Source: Magicicada septendecula
Taxonomy: Eukaryota > Arthropoda > Insecta > Hemiptera > Cicadidae
Length of the DNA stretch: 64,000 nt
Assembly (NCBI GenBank): GCA_034769895.1
Contig: CM068371.1
Location: 399,419,469 to 399,483,468 of the forward strand
Direction of reading: 5' to 3'
Below, one piece after another: positions 21,361 to 32,701 of the stretch. Position 1 is the stretch's first letter; each line of letters begins with the position of its first letter. Below the pieces are notes generated by a model. The model saw only the letters and a program-made list of their open reading frames with translations, searched no databases and was not told where the DNA came from. The position numbers were made by a program, and so were the translations under genes.

Positions 21361-23270
21361 TGTCCCAACTTTATTACACGGATCTGGACATTGACAACAA
21401 TGTTAAGAGTAACGTTAAATAAAAGTTATATATTATCAATGCGCTCTGTCGTATTAAGCCAATGTAGTTTGTATCACTTATGGCTAAGTCGTTTACGATT
21501 TATCGTAAACTGTTTTTTCGCCTTCCATGCAGTTTATTCCTAGGAACTTGTGGAATTACATTTACATTGTTGGACTGTGGAATATTCCAATTGTATTGTT
21601 GGCTTGTGGAATAAGTTTGCTGATGATTCTGCCGGATGGTCAAGTTGCTTTGAGAGTGGTAAAGTACACAGATTCGCTTTTCTTAACTTGATTCTTCACT
21701 TTTTTTAGCCAGCTTCCGAGTTGTTTTATGTTTTTTCATATTTTCAAAAGCAATAGTAGTGGCATCACTGTTGGCGACAAGGAGAGCTGTATATCGTCGA
21801 TGAAAATCGTGGTAGTTGTAGGAAAACCTGCTGCGTACAATGTGGGGGTACAGAGGTCCTTGCACTGGAGGGCTGTATAAGAGGTTTCTTATCACATACA
21901 ACTCTTATTTGGTTCTTTCATCTTTAGAAACGTTTATTTTTCCAGTTATTTTGTTATTTTTTAAAGCAGAAGTTGCAGTTTTCAGGAATCCAATAATTTA
22001 TTTGTCTGAAAAACTTTGTTTATAGTAGGATATGTACTTCTATTCCACATATACTTAATACTAATTTTAATACAAAATTTTGATAGTTGGATTCTGTCTC
22101 GAGGAAGATCGAACACGAGACGTCTGTGCCAATCTGTAAAAAATAATGCTCACCATCCACAATAATAAAATTCAATAATAATAATGCTTAATTTACAACA
22201 ATACTTAATATTAATAATTACAATACAGAAAGATAAAGGATAAAAACAATCGAGAATTATCAGTTATAAGAAGGAAAATGTCAGAAAACATGTTTTTCCT
22301 TGTACAAGGAAAAATGTTGCCGGGATACAACAAACGTGTTACCGTATTTTTCATCTCTGGTTGATCGTGGAATACGTAACACGTGAACGTGACAAGATTG
22401 TAATGAGGTGAACTATTACTTGTAAACAAAAAACGTATATTTTGTTTGCGTTGCGAAGAAGAGAAAGATCAGGGGTTATAAAGATATTTCAAGGTTACAA
22501 ACGTGTCAGAGAGAATACACTCAATACGTACAAGTGAGCGGTCGTAGGTTCAGCTTTATTAGACACGTCAAATAATCTGTACAGTGGTCCGTTCTACTTT
22601 CTTCCGTCCGCTTAACCTTGTGCGTAATTCCTCATTATCTGCATACTTTTTCCCGCTCTTTCACATATCCGGGGTTACCAGTTATCCAATTTTTAATTAA
22701 CTAATTAATTTATTTCGTAATGAGACATTTCTCCAATGTATATGTATTATGAATCATAAAATTAGTAACACTGAAACTATATTAAAGTAGGCCTATATAT
22801 TTAAGTGTAATATAAGTGTATTTGAGGGTATAGTATACTATATATAATGTAGTGTATTTAATAACTACAGAACTGCAATTGTAGTAATGAAGTAACGATA
22901 ACCAGTTTTACAGAATTAAGATAATTTTTACCGGGAACATATCAACAGTATGTTATACTGTACATACTAGTTCAATTCTTGATTAAGCAACGATGAAGGC
23001 CTATGATAGTGGACTAACTACAGCAAAAAAGTGACTCGTTCTGGCCCAGTCAGGTAACACCCTCTAGACAATGTATGATGTAGGAGGCATCGGTCAGGTA
23101 CGTACCGCGTTAGATTCGTACCCTTCTGGGCACACTGGTCCAGCCATAGTTGCGTACAATTTTCAATCATTCAAGTTCTGTGCACGAACGAGTTCGTGTG
23201 TACTGTCACTCTGTCTGAGTTGTGTGTGTGCATAAATTTGTGAGATTGTCACACTGCATTAGTCTGACTA
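21361..23270. other. Non-coding stretch
   Basis: No gene recognised. TAGGCCTA occurs at 22788. Confidence 0.55.
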
Positions 23271-23274
23271 AAAG

Positions 23275-23330
23275 CTGAAGAAGGCGGATACTAAGCCGAA
23301 ACGCGTCCGACGAAAAAAGTAAGTTTTTCA
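23275..23330 (+). ncRNA. Weak hammerhead-like motif with splice-donor-like end
   Basis: CTGAAGA (fits the CUGANGA core), one extra A, a GGC/GCC stem II, GAAAC, and a two-base-pair stem III (AC/GT, loop GC) ending at C23307. The next GTAAGT lies at about 23319. Unlike the other copies I find no stem I pairing, so it may be a decayed copy or a chance match. Confidence 0.35.
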
Positions 23331-23828
23331 CAAGATAAAGTTCATTTTTAGTAAAGTGCCCTATTTAAGCTTACAATTTCTTTCAACTTTGGATAGAGTG
23401 GGGGAATTGAGAAATGGGCGCGATTATCAGAGCGCCGTAATGCATGCTGTTCCGAAAACATTTCTGCTATTACCTGATACAAAAATATTTTCTTGTCCGA
23501 AGTATTAAAGACATATGTAATGACTTTCCACTAGTAGTGATAATGGGTTGTTTAATGATACGATTTAATCTGGGGGGCGCGCGCCTTAGCGCCCTAAGAT
23601 CGAACCGCCCCTGACGTATGGTGTCTTTAGCATGACGTTCATAATAAAACTACTGTGTTGTTATAAAATAAATAAAAACAATTTTCAAAATGTCTTTCTT
23701 TTTGGAAAATCGTAATTCTTAGTTTATTAAATATATTCAGCATTTATTAATAATAAAAAAATATGTATTTAGGCCTATATTATAAAGTTTTGTTAGTGGA
23801 CATAAGATTCACAAACAGATATTAAACT

Positions 23829-23951
23829 GTTGCACACAACTTCCGATTAGCGCTTTGAAGACTCTCAGCTCATCCTCGGACCGCTGAAACACATAGGTAC
23901 TGTAATAACGTTGAGGATGAGTTGAAAGCGCTAATTGGGGGTTGTGTGCAA
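23829..23951. repeat. Imperfect palindrome (arms about 45 bp)
   Basis: GCACACAAC, ATTAGCGCTTT and CTCATCCTC on the left reappear as GAGGATGAG, AAAGCGCTAAT and GTTGTGTGC on the right, around a central segment of about 35 bp. It seems to have been inserted into the left arm of the larger inverted repeat. Confidence 0.75.
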
Positions 23952-24109
23952 AGTGGTGTGGAACAGCTTTATTTTCTATTATTACTGAAACGGTTGAATT
24001 CCGGGCTATTAGGCCGTGGTCATGTGTTTGAAGAACCAAACTTTTCGGACTCACCAGCTGAGGCCAACTTCAGTGTACTGAAGTGAACGTCTTCCCTTCG
24101 GCGGAGTGG

Positions 24110-24570
24110 ATCGGTAAGCAAACGAGAGATGGGGTTCTGTCAGGGCAGTCTGGGGGTATCCTGGGCCTGGCTTGGCAGGATGGTGCACATCGGCAGCAGG
24201 ATGCGCATCTTGTGTGGAGGCGGAGGAGGCTATAGTAGCCCAAAGGCTGCGCACAGGGGCTGAGTCAGTTAGCCTACTGCGACCGGGTAGAGCGAGCTCG
24301 TCAGCTAAGGTGAAAGCTCTCTACTCTCTATGGGAAGAGCACCCCGAAATCAAAGTTCCTGGTCCTCCAGGTTGGGGGGTTGGATCGGAGAATTCACATA
24401 TCCCATCTGTGAAACTCTTTTATGTGCAGAAACCTATCAGTTTCTCAGCCAGTCAGTTGTTTGCACTTGACCGGGACAACTGGTGGAGGGTCTTGAAGGA
24501 GGCCATGACTCAGTAATAGGTTGTCGCGCCGCTGAAGAAGAAGGAGAAGAAGAAGAAGAAGTGTAATCTT
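24110..24570 (+). pseudogene. GC-rich LINE 3'-end-like segment with GAA tail
   Basis: A 114-codon frame (24172-24516) is markedly GC-richer than its surroundings. It ends in ALDRDNWWRVLKEAMTQ, which resembles the DRxxW-R terminus of several LINE ORF2 proteins. A stop, a short GTCGCGCCGC trailer and an imperfect (GAA)n tract follow. The N-terminal part has no recognisable domain. The LINE identity rests on the terminus and tail only. Confidence 0.35.
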
Positions 24571-24591
24571 CAGAAGCAAACCATATGTACT

Positions 24592-24855
24592 CAGGCCCGG
24601 ATTCTGGTATCTTGCCGCCCCTAGGCACTATTGTTAGCCCCCCCCCCAACAAGTAACTTCTATATAGTCAATTCTCCTTGACTGCTGAAAAAAGTTGCTG
24701 AAAATAGTCATTTTAACTATCTCTATTCAAATATCTCATTTGCAAAAAACCGAAAACATGAAATGTTAACAAATAATTTTTCACCTTGTGCCGCCCTCCT
24801 GAGCCTGCCGCCCCTAGGCACGTGCCTAGTGTGCCTAGTGGAAAATCCGGGCCTG
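24592..24855. mobile_element. Non-autonomous hAT element (MITE), 264 bp
   Basis: The ends are inverted repeats starting CAGGCCCGGATT, and GCCGCCCCTAGGCAC also appears in both end regions. A perfect 8-bp target duplication, TATGTACT, flanks it (24584-24591 and 24856-24863). CA-starting TIRs and 8-bp duplications are hAT hallmarks. It encodes nothing and must have been mobilised in trans. Its TIR differs from that of the two large hAT copies. Confidence 0.88.
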
Positions 24856-25190
24856 TATGTACTGAGATGTTTATGGTAAGCTGGTAGTTTTTAAAGGTGG
24901 CTCCGCTGGTGAGGCCGACACGGTTGGTTCTTCTTAGACCACGACCTAATAGGCCGGCATTCAACCGTTTCAATAATACTGACGTCGGCCGTGAAAGCCT
25001 ATTATCTGTTTGTGAAAAACTATACATTTTTTCTATTATTATTATTTAACTACATTGCAGCTAGTTAAAAAATCTGTCTAGGAATTTAATTCTAATACAT
25101 AACTTAACATTCTGTAGGATAAGCTCCCACTGGAGCATTCCTTAGTACAGTTACACTTTGTTCTGAGAATTACTAGACATATTTAGTTCA

Positions 25191-25912
25191 CTAGTTCAAA
25201 TGGTTTCTGTCTCTGCAATCGCCGAACGAGTCCAACATTATCAAGCAGTTGTAGCACTTCAATGTTTTCGTGTTCATGAAATCTTCTTTCATGTCATCCA
25301 CAACCCGTTTCGTCTCGTCAGCAACCGTAGGCATTTTCAGGACCCGATGGATGTCATCATTTCTTACGTGTTGGTGCATCAACAATAGTACGAAGAATCT
25401 AATTTTGAAAAGTCGGAATTATTTTAATAATAGATTTCTTAGTACAACCCCAAAGCTGTACACCATACATCCAAACTGGTTTCAAGACTTGTTTGTATAA
25501 CAACAACAGCTTGTTACGCAGCGCGCAGCTCAGAGTGTCTTCCAAGCAGTCACCATATTTTCTTCAGTTTTAACCCAAATTCTTCTCGTTTCGGGTTAAC
25601 ATGTTCTTTCCACCTAAGTTTGTCATCCAGAGTCGTGCCCAAATACTTCACTGAGCTTGCATGTGGAATTCTTTGCTGATCGATTACGATTGGTAAATAA
25701 TCTATTTCCGGTTGGTGAAATTGATATGAGTTAGACTTGGTTTCGTTCAGCTTGATGCGCCATTTTTTTCTCCATCTAGTGTCGTGCTCAGTTGCTGATT
25801 GTAGAGCGTCTGTTGCTGCTTCTGTACTAACACCAGTAGCTATTAAAGCAGTACCATCAGCGAAAGTAGCTGTTGTCACCCCATCATATTTAGGAGTATC
25901 TCCTGTATACAA
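25191..25912 (-). pseudogene. Jockey-type LINE, 5'-truncated RT and C-terminus
   Basis: The 120-codon upstream part (25912-25550) reads TTATFADGTALIATG, KKWRIKLNETKSNSYQFH, then SVKYLGTTLDDKLRWKEHV, a Jockey-clade order of palm and thumb motifs. The second D of the catalytic FADD box is G (residues 17-20), so RT would be dead. After frameshifts and stops, 25385-25191 gives HVRNDDIHRVLKMPTVADE and the rest of the Jockey C-terminus. Upstream RT and endonuclease are missing. The track edges are not real starts. Confidence 0.85.
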
Positions 25913-26354
25913 GAAAAGTATGTTATATACAGTTCACTACTATTACTTATTATAAAATAATGTCATTTATTAAAATAAAAAAATATAAAAAATGAAACAT
26001 TAATCATGAAAAGTACATAAAAATACCCATTTGTTTTTATGTTCTTTTTTTAAGAGACAGATAAACATTCCTTGTATGCCCAGTCTTAAGATATTTCTGA
26101 ATTTTGAGCTTGCCAATAAGTTTCCTTTCTTCGAATGAGGAATATACTATTGTACTGCGTCAAGAAATAAACACTTTACGATAAAAATAAAATAAACTGC
26201 CACAGATTTAATCGCAAAACCATAATGTCATAACCGCTTGTCAACTAACTGTGTGTAATATTGACGACTAACCTAGCTAATGTGCTTCTTCGACGTTTAG
26301 CAGCTGCTTTTAGGGATTGATAAAATCCCGAACTTAGACAGAAACTCCCCCCCG
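25913..26354. other. Non-coding stretch
   Basis: AT-rich; nothing recognised. Confidence 0.55.
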
Positions 26355-26397
26355 GACGTTCCCCAGATTTATGAATAAGAGAGCATGTCCGGAAAAA
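26355..26397 (+). repeat. Dispersed repeat, copy also at 42251-42293
   Basis: ACGTTCCCCAGATTTATGAA, then TAAGAGA, then CATGTC with few changes. The second copy abuts the right flank of the Gypsy element 16 kb away, in the same orientation. Nature unknown. Confidence 0.7.
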
Positions 26398-26896
26398 AAT
26401 CGCCAATAGAAAATAGCCGTTGTAAAACCATCGTTATGTGTAATGTCGTTTCCGTGACCCTTGGGACAACTCGAAATATACAAGTACACAGGACGTACGG
26501 AAAAAAAGCCGTGCTAGAAGAACAGACGCAGTTTAAAGCATACCGACTTTCGAACACACAACACAATGCAACAAAGATCTGATAACGAATTCAAAGAACG
26601 GCACCACATCTAGTTACACCGGAACAGAGTAGCGCTCCTAGCGGCTGCCTTTGTAAAAATCGAAAGCTAACAGTGACTCAATGTAAAATTTAAATAATTT
26701 TTTTCGTAACAATTAATGTACAAATAAAGTGATCCGAATTTTTAAAAGTGCATTGTGTTGTTTATTTTATTTTATTTTTGTTTATTTTATTAATCCGCCA
26801 TTCTTCCACCCACTTTCTAATCCTCGCCTCTCAATGGATTTGTCTATTTAGCTTCGTCTCTTTCTTTTCCTCTTGCCTACCGACCATCATCCACTT
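26398..26896. other. Left flank of the first Gypsy element
   Basis: No gene recognised; includes a T-rich TTTATTTTATT tract near 26.76 kb. Confidence 0.55.
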
Positions 26897-27223
26897 CCCT
26901 TATAACGTCTTTCCTACGTTATAACATCGGGAACCTGTGCTTAATTGCCTCGGATCAATTGCATAGGCTGCCATAGTCGTAACGAACTTCTAATTATTAT
27001 ACTGTAGTTGCAAGCTGTAGTAGAATTAAAGGAAATTTTACATGGGTGTCTGATGATTTATTCACTCAGTATTATGTGTTATGTAATGACATCTCTTTAT
27101 TAAATGATTTGTTTAACAATTCTACATGAGTTTTTCACCATAAGGTTTCCTTAATAAATAGTTTACAAAAATCAAATATATTGCAACTTACCGTCTGCGG
27201 CTTCCAGAAACAACGTCTTCACA

Positions 27224-27265
27224 AAGTTGACATGTTTCGGGACACTTGTCCCATCATCAGAACTT
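27224..27265 (-). ncRNA. Hammerhead-ribozyme-like motif, left arm
   Basis: Mirror image of the right-arm motif on the minus strand: AAGTT, CTGATGA, an extra T, GGGAC/GTCCC stem II with loop AAGT, GAAACATGTC, AACTT. Only the stem II loop differs from the right arm. Confidence 0.62.
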
Positions 27266-27343
27266 AAAATAATCGTGTATCATTTAAGTTGATACATTTG
27301 TAAATTGACAAATGTATCAACTTAAATGATACACGATTATTTT

Positions 27344-27385
27344 AAGTTCTGATGATGGGACAAATGTCCCGAAACATGTCAACTT
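27344..27385 (+). ncRNA. Hammerhead-ribozyme-like motif, right arm
   Basis: Stem I AAGTT (27344-27348) pairs with AACTT (27381-27385). The core CTGATGA is at 27349-27355 and stem II is GGGAC/GTCCC with loop AAAT. GAA is at 27371-27373, stem III is AC/GT with loop AT, and predicted cleavage follows C27380. All conserved hammerhead core bases are present. A single extra T before stem II, shared with the other copies, is the one departure from the canonical core. Confidence 0.65.
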
Positions 27386-28765
27386 TGTGAAGACGTTGTT
27401 TCTGGAAGCCGCAGACGGTAAGTTGCAACATATTTGATTGAACAACACGTGGCTTGGTACTAAATGTTTGGAATTATTCCTTTTAAACAAGTTTACAAAA
27501 TATTTTCTGAAAGGGGCCCACAACAAAAGGATTGTTATGTGCTAGCTTTTTCCACGGATCCGGGATATTAAATTGGTTTGTAAGTTAAGCTCACTTACTC
27601 ATATACTATCATACTATTCGGGGGCCATTTGAAGAATGGACTTAATTTAACTTTCAGTATCTGTGAAGTTTTATAATATAAGCACTCTTGCTACTACAAA
27701 TATTTTTAGTCGTATGACATACTACATTTTACAAGTGACTATTATTAATGTCTTTTATATTGTTATTTAAACTGTCTTTTACAAATCATCTTTTTTGAAT
27801 GGTAATTAACCACGGAAGACAAGTTTCCGTGTCACCTGTGATATCCTGAAGTTTACTTCGTGTCCTGGTCCTTGGTCCTTGGGGTGTCCACAGATGGTTG
27901 ATCTTTATTGTAGTTTACTTGCCTGCTGAAGTTCCTGAAGTGATTCGGTAATTATGAAGCTGGTATGCTGTTCTCAGACGTCTGGTAGCTAAGCATCTTT
28001 AGTAGTATAACTCGAGTAAATGTTTTTGTTTGCCACAGAAATGCACGTCACATCGTTATATATAAAAGGTTCTCACTTTTGGTACCTCGTACCTTTTAAT
28101 TTAAACAAACATTGAGATCTTACACTTAGTTAATAGAGATGTCATCCCTCACACTTATTTATTCCTTTTTGTTTTACATGATTACATGTTTACTTTATAA
28201 CACACTAATTTACCGCTACATTCCTCTGCACATTGTTAAATCTGCACACTAAAATAAACAGATATTGTCGTACTTTGGGGCATGGTTCAGGTCTGTAGTG
28301 TTTACTACGAGAACTCTCCATCTCGACTGATTTACTATGTTAGGACAGGTAAGTTAACTGCGCGGAGTTTACGCATCACCATAAAATAGTTCCACCTTTA
28401 TTTGATAATTACGGTATTAATGTTTGACCTTTTAATTATCCAAAGATATGCTTTACTTCAGAATTAATTATGGTATAATACTGTGTTGTTGTTTATTTAT
28501 TTATTTAATTTCAAATTTACAACTATTATTAGTTTAGTTTATAGGTCGTTATGCAAGTTGGTTCCGGTTATCGCACGTCGATGCATGGTAAATTATTTAA
28601 AGGGTTTCTTTACTTTTACACTCGCATTCCTTTTTGTCTTTTTAAATCTCTTTATTAAATATTATTTTGAGATATTTAAGGGATCTGAAATTAGTTTAAA
28701 TGTGCGATTTAAAGAAAAATTTAAATTTCTCTCCTTTTTACTTTTCCTATTTTAAAATCGTCACA

Positions 28766-29274
28766 TACTCCCCCGCTTAAAGAAGACACCGGGTGGGGAA
28801 TCGGATGTGTTTTCTATAGGTTATTAGTTCAGTAATGTACTGGGAGTATGCTTGGCATTACTGTGTGAAATTTCTCTCACTCGTTTCCCTTTTCAAATTT
28901 ACGAGGTGCATGAGTCACTCTCGACTTACTTCTTCCTATTATCAACCTATACAACGCCTTACAAACTAATTCTTAGACTACATAAAATTCACACTTTATA
29001 AAATATATCGAAAACATACTAAATTCTTCTTAAGACTACTACTTACGACTACTACCGGTTTTTTCTTTAGTTGTGAGTTACTCTTGTTATAGAATTACTC
29101 TTTAAGTAATTTATTACTTAATTATTATTTATATTCGACGTCAGCTGACTTTTCACTTTTCTCTACTTTCGCTGAATAGGATCCAAGGTTGATCAGGCCT
29201 CATCCCTATTTATACGATTAGGTAATTAAGTGGTTACTCAAGTACTCTTTAGCAGGTATACCTTTTTTCTACAT
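28766..29274 (-). other. Gypsy 1 3' untranslated region
   Basis: Lies between the integrase stop and the 3' LTR. No envelope or other frame is seen. The purine-rich tract next to the LTR is the likely plus-strand primer. Confidence 0.7.
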
Positions 29275-30696
29275 TTAGTTTGCTTGCATTCTACCATTTC
29301 CTTTTTCGTGATAATACTTTATCTGCGAAATATGTGTTCTTCGTACATATTTTTGAGTAGAGGGTTCGTACAGGGCTACTGTTACTGGAGTTAAGTATTT
29401 GTGAATTTGGTAGGGACCACACCATCGGTATGATAGCTTGGAGGTGGTCTTATCGATTGCACTACTCGTCGGGTGTGTTCTATACATTACTAAGTCACCG
29501 ATTTGGTACTTTACTACATTTTTATTATTAATCCGCTCGTGATATTTTCGCGATTTCTTTAAGTTTGCTCTTAAATTAGCGCGAGCTTCATACCAGATTT
29601 TCTTTATATTTTTATCCCTAATTTTGTGGGGTAGTAACTCATGTATTTTCCACTTAGTGGATAATGGGTGGTTAGGTTTGTATTTATACAATAATTCAAA
29701 TGGCGTAGACTTATGTCCTTCATGATAGGCTGAATTGAAGGCGAATTGTATCCAGAATAGGTTCTTGTCCCAAGACGTATGGTCGTTTGCATGGTAGGCT
29801 ATTAAAGCAGACTTTAGGTTTCGCAAATACCTTTCAGCTATATTACCTTGCGGACGATACTCTGTAGTGGTAATGTGGTCTGTCCCTAGTTTGAAACACA
29901 TGTTCTTGAATTCCTTTGACTTAAACTGGGGTCCGTTATCTGACACTAGATGTACGGGTGTACCGAAATCTTTAAATAATCTATCCTGCAATATCTTTAC
30001 GGTGGTCGAAGCTAACGCTCGCCGCATGGGATACATCCAGACAAATTTGGTGAATGAATCTACACAAATGAGTAGCATGGTATTTCCTGATTTAGAACGA
30101 GGGTAGGGTCCTGAAAAGTCTAAATAAATTTTCGAGAACGGGGTAGTAGGAATTTCTGAGATTAATTGACTTATTTGGCTGTTTCTCGCTGGCTTGCTGA
30201 GTGCACACAACTTACACCTTTTTACGAAACTAGCTATCTCACTGTTCATATTTTCCCAGTGATATTCTTTACGAATTCGATGTATTGTTTTATTTATTCC
30301 CATATGTGCTCCAATGGTGGAAGAATGGTAGTATTCCATCAGCATAGGTTTAATAATATCAGGGGCAATTATTCGTAAATATTTTCCGTTTGCTATTCTA
30401 TAACATAATACTCTCTTACTCAATATGTATTTTTCTGACTTATTTCCTTTATCGAGTTGTTCTATAATTGGTCTTAAAAGGGGGTCTTGTTGTTGATACT
30501 GAGCTATGTCCGTAAATTCAAGAGGAAATTCGGTAATTAAAGTATTGATAATTGGCGTTTCTCTACTCTCCTTGCTTTCAGATGTTTTACTAGGCGTCTG
30601 GAACATACGTGACAGTGTATCGGCAACTACATTTTGGGTACCTCTAATATGTTGTACTTTAAATTTGTAACAATTTAACCTTAATACATCTTCCAA
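29275..30696 (-). pseudogene. Gypsy 1 RNase H end and integrase
   Basis: Open for 473 codons. Residues 1-31 are the end of RNase H (RGTQNVVADTLSR). Integrase follows: the zinc-binding H124, H131, C161 and C164; the D,D35E triad D193 (LDFSGP), D253 (SDNGP) and E289 (NIAER); and a C-terminal GDLVMYRTHP segment with a WCGPYQI (GPY/F-like) motif. The triad and its 35-residue spacing are intact. The integrase would insert the cDNA into chromosomes. It is called pseudogene because the upstream pol frame is broken near 30.7-30.77 kb; the first methionine is not a real start. Confidence 0.93.
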
Positions 30697-30774
30697 TACG
30701 ACCTAACTGTTTAGGGTGATTTAATAACCAAGATAATGCTTGATTATCCGTTTCCAACAGGAACTCTTTATGTT

Positions 30775-31386
30775 CTAAAAAAGTATGAACTTCTCAAATG
30801 CGAAAACGATAGCTAAACATTCTAATTCGTATGCGGAGTATTTCTTTTCTTGGTCAGTCAGAGTACGTGAAGCGCAACTAATAGGTAGTCTAGAGTTATC
30901 TACTTCCTGATATATTACTGCGCCTAGGGCTACACTTGAACTGTCTGTCTGCACTACGAACGGTTTTGTAAAATCGGCTAATTGTAATACTGGGGGTGAT
31001 ATTATGCTTTCTTTTAGTTTTTCGAATGCAGCGTGGTGTTGCAGACTCCACTCAAATTTAGCTCCCTTCCTTCTTAAGTCATTCAGCGGTGCTGCAATTT
31101 CGGCTAGATGAGGGATATACTTGTGGAAATAATTTATCATTCCCAAAAATCGGGCTATTCCTTTCGCATCCCGCGGTGGTAAAAATTCTCTGATCGCACG
31201 GGTTCGCTCGGGGTCTATGCTTACCTTTCCGTTCGCCTTTACGATGTGACCTAAAAATGAAAATTGTGTGACAGCAAAATTTACTTTACTTGGATTTACT
31301 GTTAATCCGGCTTTCTCTAATCGGGATAGTACTTCATAGTTGTTTAAGATGTTGGTCCATTGGTTCGCTGTAAATAACGATGTCAT
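30775..31386 (-). pseudogene. Gypsy 1 RT thumb/connection and RNase H
   Basis: A 203-codon frame gives SRLEKAGLTVNPSK, then FSFLGHIVKANGK (RT thumb), RFLGMINYFHKYIPHLAE (connection), then the RNase H start VVQTDSSSVALGAVIYQE and the motif SAYELECLAIVFAFEKF. It is out of frame with the palm segment upstream (shift near 31.35 kb) and with the integrase segment downstream. The order and spacing are normal for Ty3/Gypsy pol. Confidence 0.92.
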
Positions 31387-31635
31387 CTAGGTAGTGATAC
31401 ATATATTTAAATTTTATATCATGGAATAATTTCTCTAATAATCGGCTACATACAGAACTACCTTGGGATATTCCAAAGGGTACTCTCGTAAATTGGTACA
31501 GGTTGAAAGGGACGGCAAATGCGGTTAGACGTTTGGATTCTTCAGAAAGGGGTATTTGATGAAATGCCTGATTTAGATCCATGATGGTAAAAACTTTCGC
31601 ATTCGTAAAATAATGAAAAGCACTGTGGATGTCGG
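31334..31635 (-). pseudogene. Gypsy 1 RT palm with YLDD box
   Basis: MDLNQAFHQIPL, VPFGISQGS and HYLDDIVIYS are visible; YLDD is the YxDD catalytic box. The 5' side is cut by hAT copy 1 at its 8-bp target duplication (31636-31643), and the missing RT fingers lie at 34623-34725. The frame on the two sides is in register once the hAT element and one duplication are disregarded, so the insertion was precise. A frameshift follows the palm. Confidence 0.92.
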
Positions 31636-31819
31636 GAAGTGGTCAGTGGCGGCTCGTGAGTAATGAAATGGGAGGGGCACACAGTGGGGAGGATCTAAGG
31701 TGGGCCACCATTCGCGGTAATTAGTACTTAGGTAAAAAAGTATAGAATGTCTTACCTGGTATTTCACTTTTTGTGTAACAATTCCATTCTCCTGTTTTTA
31801 GATGTAGCGAATTCCTCTA

Positions 31820-32701
31820 TCACTTGTTTGTTGAAATCTTGAATTCCATGAATCTTTTTTTTTCTGTGGATAGCATAGCCAATGCATTCAGTCTATCAGT
31901 GCCCATGGAATTTCTTAAAAATGTTTTTATTCTTTTCAATGTAGAAAAGCACCTTTCACTTTCAACAGTTGTCATCGGTATGGTAACAATTATCTTTAAA
32001 ATAGTCACACACTCTGAGAAGGTACGAAACATGTTATTATCAAGGAAAAACTGTAATAAGGGTGTTGCACCAGAAGCAATACGTAAATCTTCACGACTGT
32101 ATAACACTTCTAGTTCGGTTCTCAGTTTCAGACCATTTATTGTTGGATAAAATTTAATTGTAGTCTGAAAATCATTTTCCGGCAACTCAATACAGTACTG
32201 TGGGAACTTTTCAACTAAAAACAATTTGGAAACACATAAATGATCTGAAAATTGAAATCTTTCATTAATATAATTCACAATCATATCACATACTTCCAAA
32301 GAGGCCACACGGTTGTTCCTATTACTTAATTGTTCAACACACTGTCTCTTAGTCACAGGCTCAATTACAGACACTTCACTGTCTTCATAGGTCTTACGAA
32401 TATTAACCACTGCACTCACAAAATTTTTAACAAATGTTCTCATTTTTATTGCATCAATGTTTCTTTGTTGAATGCAATCAAAGAAAATCGCCACATGAGG
32501 CATAATTTTGTGGAAAAAAGTCAACCAGAAAATGAACTGAGGATCCCTCAAAGTTCGTCCAAATCCTGCAGCCTGGCTAGAAGCACTTTTGTCAGAAATC
32601 CCTATGTCCCTAATGTGTTCAAAACATTTTATTAGGTTATCTTTATGTTCAAACACAGTATTAACAGCCCTGTGTTGAAAGTACCATCTTGTAGGAGGCA
32701 C
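31820..32701 (-). pseudogene. hAT copy 1 transposase, C-terminal half
   Basis: 293 open codons from PPTRWYFQHRAVNTVFEHKD through MPHVAIFFDCIQQRNID to the hAT C-terminal signature TTVESERCFSTLKRIKTF, with the catalytic glutamate region and dimerisation domain. It is the best preserved part of copy 1 and runs to a normal-looking end, INK. It overlaps the upstream piece in another frame; the shift is at a run of ten A (minus strand) near 32.71-32.72 kb. Confidence 0.92.

Larger units (their letters stand above)
23806..25015. mobile_element. Inverted-repeat element with interrupted arms
   Basis: The left arm (23806-23826 plus 23965-24065) contains TTCACAAACAGATA, then GAAACGGTTGAA, CTATTAGG, CGTGGTC, GAAGAACCAA and CTCACCAGC. 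The right arm (24898-25015) carries the same landmarks in reverse complement. The left arm is split by a short palindrome (23829-23951). The spacer holds a GC-rich LINE-like segment and a hAT MITE. Element class unknown. Confidence 0.6.
27171..27490. mobile_element. Palindromic insert with a hammerhead-like motif on each strand
   Basis: It is flanked by the 10-bp duplication GTTTACAAAA (27161-27170, 27491-27500); the other LTR has the site once and no insert. Two 130-bp arms (27171-27300 and 27309-27438) are near-perfect inverted repeats around an 8-bp loop, followed by a unique 52-bp tail. Each arm carries a hammerhead-like core, then AGACGGTAAGT resembling a 5' splice site. It is too short to encode proteins. 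An origin from a Penelope-like element or animal retrozyme is inference. Confidence 0.85.
26902..28765 (-). repeat. 3' LTR of Gypsy 1, with a 320-bp insertion
   Basis: 1864 bp, against 1534 bp for its partner. The whole length difference is the palindromic insert at 27171-27490 plus a 10-bp duplicated target. The boundary facing pol is TGTGACG (minus strand), preceded by a purine-rich AGCGGGGGAGTA tract that could serve as polypurine tract. Confidence 0.92.

Noticed and set aside
28483..28755. 90-codon hydrophobic frame in the left Gypsy 1 LTR, with a homologue at 41957-42229
   Set aside because: The pair is conserved only because the LTRs are copies of each other. It is antisense to the element, T-rich and without a recognisable domain.
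31824..32635. Plus-strand frames of about 100 codons opposite hAT copy 1
   Set aside because: Exact antisense shadows of the transposase.
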